64,000 bases of DNA from Cladorhizidae sp. MBARI D1340-BT2 (Eukaryota > Porifera > Demospongiae > Poecilosclerida > Cladorhizidae). Positions within the stretch are counted from its first letter, which is position 1. Each line of letters starts with the position of its first letter. Shown one piece after another: positions 1 to 11,419 of the stretch. Under the pieces are notes generated by a model that was not told the origin of the DNA, did no database searches, and saw nothing but the letters and a program-made list of their open reading frames with translations. Where the stretch lies: the NCBI GenBank assembly GCA_028752905.1, contig JAQNBH010000013.1, positions 20,085,477 through 20,149,476 on the forward strand, given 5' to 3'. The position numbers and the translations under genes are program-made.

Positions 1-245
1 AATCTCTGTCCATATTCTGCCTAAAAATACAATCAAAACAAACAATCAAATGTTATAATGATATTCATCGTATGTGGTCAGTTGCTAGGCAACCTACAGT
101 TGACCACAATGTTTGTCAACACCAATGCTATAACATCAACCATGGTTGCTAGGGACATTTGTGCACTCCTGGTTGAATATAAAATATTATGTAAAATAAC
201 GTCACTATTTAAATAAAGTGCTGTGTAAATCCAGCGGTGGAAGGG
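1..245. other. Non-tandem flank left of the complex repeat array
   Basis: This stretch has no counterpart elsewhere in the window. Homology to the tandem units starts at about 246, where TTAAACGACAGG matches 2453 and 4290. It is AT-rich, has no open frame of note, and contains a nested palindrome (73-108) and a related GGTTGCTAGGGA motif at 144-155. It may be unique DNA or the end of a dispersed element. No transposon family is recognised. Confidence 0.6.
73..108. promoter_or_regulatory. Nested palindrome with X-box-like core
   Basis: The core GTTGCTAGGCAAC (81-93) is a 5-bp inverted repeat around TAG. It resembles the X-box bound by RFX-family transcription factors, whose two half-sites are RGYAAC-like. 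An outer 8-bp inverted repeat, TGTGGTCA (73-80) with TGACCACA (101-108), encloses it, with an extra 7 bases on the right side of the inner stem. A half-similar motif lies at 144-155. The base pairing is seen directly. A role in binding is inference, and such palindromes also occur at the ends of small DNA transposons. Confidence 0.4.
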
Positions 246-885
246 TTAAACGACAGGAAAGGTCTTTTGACGAGAAATCTTCCATTTTTAACCCAAAGAA
301 GCTCCATTTTGTTACTATTGGGACGTTTTTGAGCATTTGAGGAAAACTGTCTGAAATCGCTCAATTTAGTCAAAATGTCAAATTAGGTTCATTATGGAAC
401 TGTTTTTACTCTTAAAATGTCAGAAAACGTGTTTTTGTCACAAATCTAGCTCTATTTTACTCTTTGGGACGTTTTTATTAAGCGTTTTAAGGAAAAACTG
501 TCTGAAATCGCTCATTCTTGTATAAATGGGCAATTAGCTTCCATTTGAACATAATAGAACTGTTTCTACTCTTTAAATGACAAAATATCTTTTGGTGAGA
601 AATCCCCCCTTTTAACGAAAAAACCCTCTATTTGTATCCAATTGGAACTTTTTTGAGCGTTTTGAGGAAAAACTCTCTCATTCTTGTCAAAATGGCTTCC
701 TTTTCAACAATATGGAAGTTTTTACTCTTTAAACGACAGTAAATGTCTTTTGGTGAGAAATCTCTATTTTGCGACAATTAGGACGTTATACTGCATTTTG
801 AGGAAAAACTGTCTCAATCTTTTCAAAATGGCAAATAAGCTTCCCTTTCAACATTATGGAACTGTTTGCGATACTGAAGCATGGC
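246..885 (+). repeat. Forward subrepeats, left arm of unit 1
   Basis: Degenerate subrepeats of about 157-165 bp share the ordered blocks CTTTAAAYGACAG, CTTTTGGTGAGAAATC, AAGCTCTATTTTG, GAGCGTTTTGAGGAAAAACT, CTGAAATCGCTCATTCTTGT, CAAAATGG, GCTTCC and ATGGAACTGTTT. They differ by many substitutions and small indels, so they are much older than the near-identical 1.8-2.2-kb units built from them. Confidence 0.85.
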
Positions 886-1528
<643 letters not shown>

Positions 1529-1795
1529 GTTGAAGAGGAAGCGAATGTGCCATTTTGTCAAGATTTAGCGATTTCAGTCAGTTTTCCTTCAAAACGCTCT
1601 AAAATGTAACAATTGGTGCAAATTGAGCTTCTTTCAGTTTAAAACGGAAGATTTCTCACCAAAAGACATTTACTATCATTTAAAGAGGTAGAAGCAGTTC
1701 TATAATGTTGAAAAGAAAGCTAAAGTGCCCATTTTGACAAGAATGAGCGTTTTCATTTCCCCCCCTAAATGCTCAAAAACATCCCTATTGTAGGA
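1529..1795 (-). repeat. Inverted subrepeats, right arm of unit 1
   Basis: Read on the minus strand this is the same subrepeat family as the left arm. ATTTCTCACCAAAAGACATT is the complement of the forward block CTTTTGGTGAGAAAT, and CAAAACGCTC, CATTTTGACAAGAATGAGCG and TAGAAGCAGTTCTATAATG also match in reverse complement. About one and a half subrepeats are present. With 246-885 they form an inverted repeat around the (TTA)n array. Confidence 0.85.
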
Positions 1796-1874
1796 TAACT
1801 GGCATAAAATCAGCGTACTGTAAGTGTTTCTATCAGATTATATATTGTATAGCAGATGAAATGATGAAATGCCA

Positions 1875-1985
1875 TCAACTTCAACCCAATACTACGACAA
1901 CCCAATTGTACAACCCAATACCACCATTGTACAAACAATACCACCATTGTACCAACTAATACCATTCTTCAACCCAACCACCATA
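1875..1985 (+). repeat. C/A-rich minisatellite in unit 1
   Basis: Imperfect short repeats of about 18-21 bp, including AATACCACCATTGTAC twice and several CAACCCAAT motifs. It lies in a stretch where the ~160-bp subrepeats are interrupted. A 91-codon open frame covers it (1869-2144) but reads low-complexity repeat sequence and then continues into the subrepeats, so I do not call it a gene. Confidence 0.7.
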
Positions 1986-3092
1986 GTTCCACTTAATAAT
2001 TGTGTTGTTTCTGAGAAATCTACCCTTTTTAACCGAAAGGAGATCTATTTTGCTTCAATAGGGAGCATTTTTAGAAAAAAAAGTCTGAAATCGCTCATTC
2101 TTGTCAAAATGGGCACTTTATCTTCCTTTTCAATAATTATTTAAATGATAATAAATGTATTTTGGTGAGAAATCTTCCGTTTTAAAGTGCAAGAAGCTCT
2201 ATTTTGCTCCAATTGGTACGTCTTAGTGCGTTTTGAAGAAAAACTGTCTGGAATCACTAAATCTTATCAAAATGGCACAATAGCTTCCTCTTCAACATTA
2301 TGGAACTGTTTCTACTCTTTAAATGACAGAAAACATCTTTTGGTGTGAAATATCATCTGCTCTATTTTGAGGGTTTTGAGGAATAACTGTCACATTTTGT
2401 CAAAATGGGCACATTCGCTTCCTGTTTAACATTATAGAACTGTTTCTACTCTTTAAACGACAGCAAAGGTCTTTTGGCGAGAAATCTTCCGTTTTTAACC
2501 CAAAGAAGCTCCATTTTGCTACTATTGGGACCATTTTGAGCATTTGAAGAAAACTGTCTGAAATCGCTCAATTTAGTCAAAATGTCAAATTAGCTTCATT
2601 ATGGAACTGTTTTTACTCTTAAAATGTCACAAAACGTGTTTTTGTCATAAATCTAGCTCTATTTTACTCTTTGGGACGTTTTTATTAAGCGTTTTAAGGA
2701 AAAACTGTATGAAATCGCTCATTCTTGTATAAATGGGCAATTAGCTTCCATTTGAACATAATAGAACTGTTTCTACTCTTTAAATGACAAAATATCTTTT
2801 GGTGAGAAATCCCCCTTTTTAACGAAAAAAAGCTCTATTTGTATCCAATTGGAACTTTTTTGAGCGTTTTGAGGAAAAACTCTCTCATTCTTGTCAGAAT
2901 GGCTTCCTTTTCAACAATATGGAAGTTTTTACTCTTTAAACGACAGTAAATGTCTTTTGGTGAGAAATCTCTATTTTGCGACAATTAGGACATTATACTG
3001 CATTTTGAGGAAAAACTGTCTCAATCTTTTCAAAATGGCAAATAAGCTTCCCTTTCAACATTATGGAACTGTTTGCGATACTGAAGCATGGC

Positions 3093-3366
<274 letters not shown>

Positions 3367-3635
3367 GTTGAAGAGGAAGCGAATGTGCCATTTTGTCAAG
3401 ATTTAGCGATTTCAGTCAGTTTTCCTTCAAAACGCTCTAAAATGTAACAATTGGTGCAAATTGAGCTTCTTTCAGTTTAAAACGGAAGATTTCTCACCAA
3501 AAGACATTTACTATCGTTTAAAGAGGTAGAAGCAGTTCTATAATGTTGAAAAGAAAGCTAACGTGCCCATTTTGACAAGAATGAGCGTTTTCATTTCCCC
3601 CCCTAAATGCTCTAAAACATCCCTATTGTAGGATA
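3367..3635 (-). repeat. Inverted subrepeats, right arm of unit 2
   Basis: Counterpart of 1529-1795: the subrepeat family in reverse complement, beginning right at the microsatellite border. It differs from the unit-1 arm by a few substitutions, for example CTATCGTTTAAAG here against CTATCATTTAAAG there. Confidence 0.85.
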
Positions 3636-3711
3636 ACTGGCTAAAATCAGCGTACTGTAAGTGTTTCTATCAGATTATATATTGTATAGCAGATGAAATG
3701 ATGAAATGCCA

Positions 3712-3822
3712 TCAACTTCAACCCAATACTACGACAACCCAATTGTACAACCCAATACCACCATTGTACAAACAATACCACCATTGTACCAACTAATACC
3801 ATTCTTCAACCCAACCACCATA
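3712..3822 (+). repeat. C/A-rich minisatellite in unit 2
   Basis: Counterpart of 1875-1985 at an offset of 1837 bp, with the same CCACCATTGTAC-type short repeats. The accompanying 91-codon open frame (3706-3981) is kept only because the two units are almost identical. Confidence 0.7.
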
Positions 3823-4289
3823 GTTCCACTTAATAATTGTGTTGTTTCTGAGAAATCTACCCTTTTTAACCGAAAGGAGATCTATTTTTCTCCAATAGGG
3901 AGCATTTTTAGAAAAAAATGTCTGAAATCGCTCATTCTTGTCAAAATGGGCACTTTATCTTCCTTTTCACTAATTATTTAAATGATAATAAATGTATTTT
4001 GGTGAGAAATCTTCCGTTTTAAAGTGTAAGAAGCTCTATTTTCTCCAATTGGTACGTCTTAGAGCGTTTTGAAGAAAAACTGTCTGGAATCACTAAATCT
4101 TATCAAAATAGCACAATAGCTTCCTCTTCAACATTATGGAACTGTTTCTACTCTTTAAATGACAGAAAACATCTTTTGGTGAGAAATATCATCTGCTCTA
4201 TTTTGAGGGTTTTGAGGAATAACTGTCACATTTTTGTCAAAATGGGCACATTTGCTTCCTGTTTAACATTATAGAACTGTTTCTACTCT

Positions 4290-5337
<1,048 letters not shown>

Positions 5338-5516
5338 TATCAACAGAGAGCACAGAGAGAGACCTGTCTTAATAGCTATATATCAATGAAGTTTGGAGAA
5401 TCCATGAAGCTAACATATTTAGCATCAAGAGAGAGCAGAGAGAAACCTATCTTGTGATTCTATCAAGTCCATTACTGTGAAGTATGCAGAATATACGGAT
5501 GTTTGGTATCAAGAGA
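5338..5516 (+). repeat. Reference dimer a1-b1 (179 bp)
   Basis: a1 spans 5338-5424 (87 bp) and b1 spans 5425-5516 (92 bp). a1 is marked by TATCAACAGAGAGCACAG and GACCTGTCTT and lacks about 10 bp (GTCTATTCAG region) found in other a halves. b1 is marked by CTTGTGATTCTATCAAG and TTACTGTGAAG. This pair opens every HOR unit. Confidence 0.9.
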
Positions 5517-5679
5517 GAGAACAGAGAGAGGCCTACCTTTAGAGCTATATATCAAGTCTATTAATTGAAGTGTAGAGAATCTATGAAGCTAACATGTTTA
5601 GCACAAGATAGAGAACACTGAGAGATACCTATCTTGCAAGTCCATTACAGTGAAGTGTGCAGAATATATGGATGTTTGG
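5517..5679 (+). repeat. Reference dimer a2-b2 (163 bp)
   Basis: The second dimer of the core. a2 carries GGCCTACCTTTAGAGC and TATTAATTGAAGTGTAG. b2 (from CACAAGATAGAGAACACTG) is shorter than other b halves because it lacks about 13 bp between ATCTTG and CAAGTCC, which makes the dimer 163 bp. In a subset of units a2 reads GGACTACC and b2 begins CTCAAGATAG. Confidence 0.9.
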
Positions 5680-5800
5680 TATCAAGAGAGAGCACTTAGA
5701 GAGTCCTATCTTAATAGCTATACATCAACTCTATTCAGTGAAGTGTGGATAATCTACGAAGCTAACATGTTTACCATCAAGTAAGAGTACAATTCATAAC
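5680..5800 (+). repeat. Half-monomer a3 and partial b flank of the block
   Basis: a3 (TATCAAGAGAGAGCACTT through GTTTACCA) ends the core. It is followed by about 23 bp, TCAAGTAAGAGTACAATTCA and a few more bases, which align imperfectly with the start of a b half (TCAAGATAGAGAACACATAA). The block therefore seems to interrupt a b half-monomer soon after its start. Confidence 0.75.
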
Positions 5801-6157
5801 TGCCCTAATTAACAAGACCAAAGTCCCAGATTTTGTCAACTGATAGAGAAGGCCCTTATCTGCAACATATCAACAGATTATCAATAAATGTAGTGGTTTT
5901 TCACTGGCAGGCCACCGCTTTGGCAACTGGAAAACGCCAGGAAATATCGCAAACCTTACCACTTCAAATCACCATAACTTGCTAATACTTAGAGTACTCA
6001 AAAATTTGGTACGTACAAAAGACAGATAATTAGAAGGGCTATCCGGTGATATAAAAATTATCTTTTTTGGGTAAAGTTTAGAAATGTTATGAGCTTTACG
6101 GCCAAAAAACAAGATTTTTGGGGGGGAAATGAGAAACATATAGACCAAATTAGGGCA
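5801..6157 (+). mobile_element. MITE-like block, first copy (357 bp)
   Basis: The block starts TGCCCTAATTAACAAGACCA and ends AGACCAAATTAGGGCA, giving a perfect 10-bp terminal inverted repeat. Its sequence is unrelated to the a and b halves. Inside are a GC-richer patch (GGCAGGCCACCGCTTTGGCA, about 5909-5928), GATTTTTGGGGGGG near the right end, and no coding capacity. After it the array resumes with a complete b half (TATCAAGATAGAG at 6160). Size, terminal inverted repeats and lack of coding fit a non-autonomous DNA transposon. I see no convincing target-site duplication and recognise no superfamily. It recurs in every complete HOR unit as part of the amplified unit. Confidence 0.6.
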
Positions 6158-6368
6158 AATATCAAGATAGAGAACACATAATGAAACCTATCATTCGAAT
6201 CATATCAAGTCCATTACAGTGAAGTGTGCAGAATATATGGATGTTTGTATCAAGAGAGAGCACTTAGAGAGTCCTATCTTAATAGCTTTACATCAAGTCT
6301 ATTCAGTGAAGTGTGGATAATCTACGAAGCTAACATGTTTAGCATCAAGTAAGAGTACAATTCATAAC

Positions 6369-6724
6369 TGCCCTAATTAACAAGACCATGTCCCAGATTT
6401 TGTCAACTGATAGAGAAGGCCCTTATCTGCAACATGTCAACAGATTATCAATAAATGTAGTGGTTTTTCACTGGCAGGCCACCGCTTTGGCAACTGGAAA
6501 ACGCCAGGAAATATCGCAAACCTTACCACTTCAAATCACCATAACTTGCTAATACTTAGAGTACTCAAACTTTTGGTACGTACAAAAGACAGATAATTAG
6601 AAGGGCTATCCGGTGATATAAAAATTATCTTTTTTGGGTAAAGTGTAGAACAGTTATGAGCTTTACGGCAAATAAACAAGATTTTTGGGGGGAAAATGAG
6701 AAACATATAGACCAAATTAGGGCA
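6369..6724 (+). mobile_element. MITE-like block, second copy in HOR unit 1
   Basis: Same terminal inverted repeats and length (356 bp). It follows a complete b3-a4 dimer (6160 to about 6344) and the TCAAGTAAGAGTACAATTCA flank. It differs from the first copy by small changes such as GACCATGTCCC for GACCAAAGTCCC and CAAACTTTTGG for CAAAAATTTGG. Two block versions in one unit indicate duplication of block plus dimer, not repeated independent insertion. Confidence 0.6.
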
Positions 6725-6935
6725 AATATCAAGATAGAGAACACATAATGAAACCTATCATTCGAATCATATCAAGTCCATTACAGTGAAGTGTGCAGAA
6801 TATATGGATGTTTGTATCAAGAGAGAGCACTTAGAGAGTCCTATCTTAATTGCTTTACATCAAGTCTATTCAGTGAAGTGTGGATAATCTACGAAGCTAA
6901 CATGTTTAGCATCAAGATAGAGAACAATTCATAAC

Positions 6936-7291
6936 TGCCCTAATTAACAAGACCATGTCCCAGATTTTGTCAACTGATAGAGAAGGCCCTTATCTGCAAC
7001 ATGTCAACAGATTATCAATAAATGTAGTGGTTTTTCACTGGCAGGCCACCGCTTTGGCAACTGGAAAACGCCAGGAAATATCGCAAACCTTACCACTTCA
7101 AATCACCATAACTTGCTAATACTTAGAGTACTCAAACTTTTGGCACGTATAAAAGACAGATAATTAGAAGGGCTATTCGGTGATATAAAAATTATCTTTT
7201 TTTGATAAAGTGTAGAAAAGTTATGAGATTTACGGCCAAAAAAAAAGATTTTTGTGGGAAAAATGAGAAACATATAGACCAAATTAGGGCA
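6936..7291 (+). mobile_element. MITE-like block, third copy, with hybrid left flank
   Basis: 356 bp with the same inverted ends. Its left flank is unlike any other copy: GATAGAGAACAATTCATAAC, which has a normal b start (GATAGAGAACA) where the others have GTAAGAGTACA. The interior carries CACGTATAAAAGACAG and GGGCTATTCGG, as in blocks near 44.6 and 48.4 kb. Confidence 0.6.
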
Positions 7292-8030
7292 AATATCAAG
7301 ATAGAGAACACATAATGAAACCTATCATTCGAATCATATCAAGTCCATTACAGTGAAGTTTGCAGAATATTATGGATGTTTGATATCAACAGAGAGCACA
7401 GGGAGAGACTAATCTTAATAGATATATATCAAGTTTATTCAGTGAAGTGTGGAGAATCTATGAAGCTAACCTGTCTAGCATCAAGATAGAGAACACATAG
7501 AGAAACCTATCATTCGAGTCATATCAAGTCCATTACAGTGAAGTATGCATAATAAATGTTTTTTTTGTATCAACAGAGAGCACAGAGAGAGACCTGTCTT
7601 AATAGCTATATATCAATGAAGTTTGGAGAATCCATGAAGCTAACATATTTAGCATCAAGAGAGAGCAGAGAGAAACCTATCTTGTGATTCTATCAAGTCC
7701 ATTACTGTGAAGTATGCAGAATATACGGATGTTTGGTATCAAGAGAGAGAACAGAGAGAGGCCTACCTTTAGAGCTATATATCAAGTCTATTAATTGAAG
7801 TGTAGAGAATCTATGAAGCTAACATATTTAGCACAAGATAGAGAACACTGAGAGATACCTATCTTGCAAGTCCATTACAGTGAAGTGTGCAGAATATATG
7901 GATGTTTGGTATCAAGAGAGAGCACTTAGAGAGTCCTATCTTAATAGCTATACATCAACTCTATTCAGTGAAGTGTGGATAATCTACGAAGCTAACATGT
8001 TTACCATCAAGTAAGAGTACAATTCATAAC

Positions 8031-8387
8031 TGCCCTAATTAACAAGACCAAAGTCCCAGATTTTGTCAACTGATAGAGAAGGCCCTTATCTGCAACATAT
8101 CAACAGATTATCAATAAATGTAGTGGTTTTTCACTGGCAGGCCACCGCTTTGGCAACTGGAAAACGCCAGGAAATATCGCAAACCTTACCACTTCAAATC
8201 ACCATAACTTGCTAATACTTAGAGTACTCAAAAATTTGGTACGTACAAAAGACAGATAATTAGAAGGGCTATCCGGTGATATAAAAATTATCTTTTTTGG
8301 GTAAAGTTTAGAAATGTTATGAGCTTTACGGCAAAAAAACAAGATTTTTGGGGGGGAAATGAGAAACATATAGACCAAATTAGGGCA
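8031..8387 (+). mobile_element. MITE-like block, first copy in HOR unit 2
   Basis: Begins 463 bp after the unit start, as in unit 1 and unit 4, with both 10-bp ends intact. It is nearly identical to 5801-6157. In other units the first block sits at the same offset, give or take a few bases. By unit type I count 56 complete blocks plus one cut by the window end (starting near 63794). Confidence 0.6.
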
Positions 8388-8598
8388 AATATCAAGATAG
8401 AGAACACATAATGAAACCTATCATTCGAATCATATCAAGTCCATTACAGTGAAGTGTGCAGAATATATGGATGTTTGTATCAAGAGAGAGCACTTAGAGA
8501 GTCCTATCTTAATAGCTTTACATCAAGTCTATTCAGTGAAGTGTGGATAATCTACGAAGCTAACATGTTTAGCATCAAGTAAGAGTACAATTCATAAC

Positions 8599-8954
8599 TG
8601 CCCTAATTAACAAGACCATGTCCCAGATTTTGTCAACTGATAGAGAAGGCCCTTATCTGCAACATGTCAACAGATTATCAATAAATGTAGTGGTTTTTCA
8701 CTGGCAGGCCACCGCTTTGGCAACTGGAAAACGCCAGGAAATATCGCAAACCTTACCACTTCAAATCACCATAACTTGCTAATACTTAGAGTACTCAAAC
8801 TTTTGGTACGTACAAAAGACAGATAATTAGAAGGGCTATCCGGTGATATAAAAATTATCTTTTTTGGGTAAAGTGTAGAACAGTTATGAGCTTTACGGCA
8901 AATAAACAAGATTTTTGGGGGGAAAATGAGAAACATATAGACCAAATTAGGGCA
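8599..8954 (+). mobile_element. MITE-like block, second copy in HOR unit 2
   Basis: Matches 6369-6724, including GGCAAATAAACAAG near the right end. Together with b3-a4 it forms the extra ~567 bp that distinguishes 1661-bp units from 1094-bp units. Confidence 0.6.
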
Positions 8955-9228
8955 AATATCAAGATAGAGAACACATAATGAAACCTATCATTCGAATCAT
9001 ATCAAGTCCATTACAGTGAAGTGTGCAGAATATATGGATGTTTGTATCAAGAGAGAGCACTTAGAGAGTCCTATCTTAATTGCTTTACATCAAGTCTATT
9101 CAGTGAAGTGTGGATAATCTACGAAGCTAACATGTTTAGCATCAAGATAGAGAACACATAGAGAAACCTATCCTTCGAGTCATATCAAGTCCATTACAGT
9201 GAAGTGTGCATAATAAATGGATTTTTGG

Positions 9229-11419
9229 TATCAACAGAGAGCACAGAGAGAGACCTGTCTTAATAGCTATATATCAATGAAGTTTGGAGAATCCATGAAG
9301 CTAACATATTTAGCATCAAGAGAGAGCAGAGAGAAACCTATCTTGTGATTCTATCAAGTCCATTACTGTGAAGTATGCAGAATATACGGATGTTTGGTAT
9401 CAAGAGAGAGAACAGAGAGAGGCCTACCTTTAGAGCTATATATCAAGTCTATTAATTGAAGTGTAGAGAATCTACGAAGCTAACATGTTTAGCACAAGAT
9501 AGAGAACACTGAGAGATACCTATCTTGCAAGTCCATTACAGTGAAGTGTGCAGAATATATGGATGTTTGGTATCAAGAGAGAGCACTTAGAGAGTCCTAT
9601 CTTAATAGCTATACATCAACTCTATTCAGTTAAGTGTGGATAATCTACGAAGCTAACATGTTTACCATCAAGTAAGAGTACAATTCATAACTGCCCTAAT
9701 TAACAAGACCAAAGTCCCAGATTTTGTCAACTGATAGAGAAGGCCCTTATCTGCAACATATCAACAGATTATCAATAAATGTAGTGGTTTTTCACTGGCA
9801 GGCCACCGCTTTGGCAACTGGAAAACGCCAGGAAATATCGCAAACCATACCACTTCAAATCACCATAACTTGCTAATACTTAGAGTACTCAAAAATTTGG
9901 CACGTACAAAAGACAGATAATTAGAAGGTCTATCCGGTGATATAAAAATTATCTTTTTTGGATAAAGTTTAGAAAAGTTATGAGCTTTACGGCAAAAAAA
10001 CAAGATTTTTGGGGGGGAAATGAGAAACATATAGACCAAATTAGGGCAAATATCAAGATAGAGAACACATAATGAAACCTATCATTCGAATCATATCAAG
10101 TCCATTACAGTGAAGTGTGCAGAATATATGGATGTTTGTTTCAAGAGAGAGCACTTAGAGAGTCCTATCTTAATAGCTTTACATCAAGTCTATTCAGTGA
10201 AGTGTGGATAATCTACGAAGCTAACATGTTTAGCATCAAGATAGAGAACACATAGAGAAACCTATCCTTCGAGTCATATCAAGTCCATTACAGTGAAGTG
10301 TGCATAATAAATGGATTTTTGGTATCAACAGAGAGCACAGAGAGAGACCTGTCTTAATAGCTATATATCAATGAAGTTTGGAGAATCCATGAAGCTTACA
10401 TATTTAGCATCAAGAGAGAGCAGAGAGAAACCTATCTTGTGATTCTATCAAGTCCATTACTGTGAAGTATGCAGAATATACAGATGTTTGGTATCAAGAG
10501 AGAGAACAGAGAGAGGACTACCTTTAGAGCTATATATCAAGTCTATTAATTGAAGTGTAGAGAATCTATGAAGCTAACATGTTTAGCTCAAGATAGAGAA
10601 CACTGAGAGATACCTATCTTGCAAGTCCATTACAGTGAAGTGTGCAGAATATATGGATGTTTGATATCAAGAGAGAGCACTTAGAGAGTCCTATCTTAAT
10701 AGCTATACATCAAGTCTATTCAGTGAAGTGTGGATAATCTACGAAGCTAACATGTTTAGCATCAAGTAAGAGTACAATTCATAACTGCCCTAATTAACAA
10801 GACCAAAGTCCCAGATTTTGTCAACTGATAGAGAAGGCCCTTATCTCCAACATGTCAACAGATTATCAATAAATGTAGTGGTTTTTCACTGGCAGGCCAC
10901 CGCTTTGGCAACTGGAAAACGCCAGGAAATATCGCAAACCTTACCACTTCAAATCACAATAAATTGCTAATACTTAGAGTACTGAAAATTTTGGCACGTA
11001 CAAAAGACAGATAATTAGAAGGGCTATCCGGTGATATAAAAATTATCTTTTTTGGGTAAAGTGTAGAAAAGTTATGAGATTTACGGCCAAAAAAAAAGAT
11101 TTTTGTGGGAAAAATTAGAAACATATAGACCAAATTAGGGCAAATATCAAGATAGAGAACACATAATGAAACCTATCATTCGAATCATATCAAGTCCATT
11201 ACAGTGAAGTTTGCAGAATATTATGGATGTTTGATATCAACAGAGAGCACAGGGAGAGACCAATCTTAATAGATATATATCAAGTTTATTCAGTGAAGTG
11301 TGGAGAATCTATGAAGCTAACCTGTCTAGCATCAAGATAGAGAACACATAGAGAAACCTATCATTCGAGTCATATCAAGTCCATTACAGTGAAGTATGCA
11401 TAATAAATGTGTTTTTTTG
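9229..11419 (+). repeat. HOR units 3-4 (1094 and 1097 bp), one block each
   Basis: Units run 9229-10322 and 10323-11419. The first has tail b3-a4-b4 with the GGATTTTTGG spacer. The second has tail b3'-a1'-b4 (AGTTTGCAGAATATTATGG, then CACAGGGAGAGACC) and the spacer AATGTGTTTTTTTGT. The second also has the a2/b2 variants GGACTACC and AGCTCAAGATAG. Confidence 0.9.

Larger units (their letters stand above)
5338..7567 (+). repeat. HOR unit 1, 2230 bp, three blocks
   Basis: Order: a1 b1 a2 b2 a3 - block - b3 a4 - block - b3 a4 - block - b3' a1' b4. It is the longest unit in the window and the one next to the array edge. It ends with the poly-T spacer version of b4 (AATGTTTTTTTTGTATC). Confidence 0.9.
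7568..9228 (+). repeat. HOR unit 2, 1661 bp, two blocks
   Basis: Order: core - block - b3 a4 - block - b3 a4 b4. Its first ~1.56 kb copies unit 1 at an offset of 2230 bp. The two diverge near 9150, where unit 1 goes into its third block and unit 2 continues into b4 (CTATCCTTCGAGTC) and the GGATTTTTGG spacer. Confidence 0.9.

Noticed and set aside
1869..2144. 91-codon open frame, repeated at 3706-3981, rich in Thr, Pro, Ile and Asn
   Set aside because: It reads a C/A-rich minisatellite and then the degenerate subrepeats. Conservation between the two copies reflects recent duplication of the whole unit.
5911..5951. Functional stem-loop from CTGGC and GCCAG in the block
   Set aside because: The stem is only 5 bp with a long loop, which is expected by chance. 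The conservation is explained by array homogenisation.
5909..5960. Possible CENP-B box in the GC-richer part of the block (GGCAACTGGAAAACGCCAGG) or at ATTCGAATCATATC / CTTCGAGTCATATC in b halves
   Set aside because: The required core TTCG-4N-A-2N-CGGG is not met. The block lacks TTCG at the right spacing, and the b-half sites lack CGGG.
6148..6157. TTAGGG as a telomeric repeat
   Set aside because: It occurs once per block as part of the terminal inverted repeat AATTAGGGCA, never in tandem.
5801..6157. Target-site duplication around the block
   Set aside because: The flanks (ATTCATAAC on the left, AATATCAAG on the right) share only scattered bases. The likeness of the left flank to a b-half start is real but too imperfect to call a target-site duplication.
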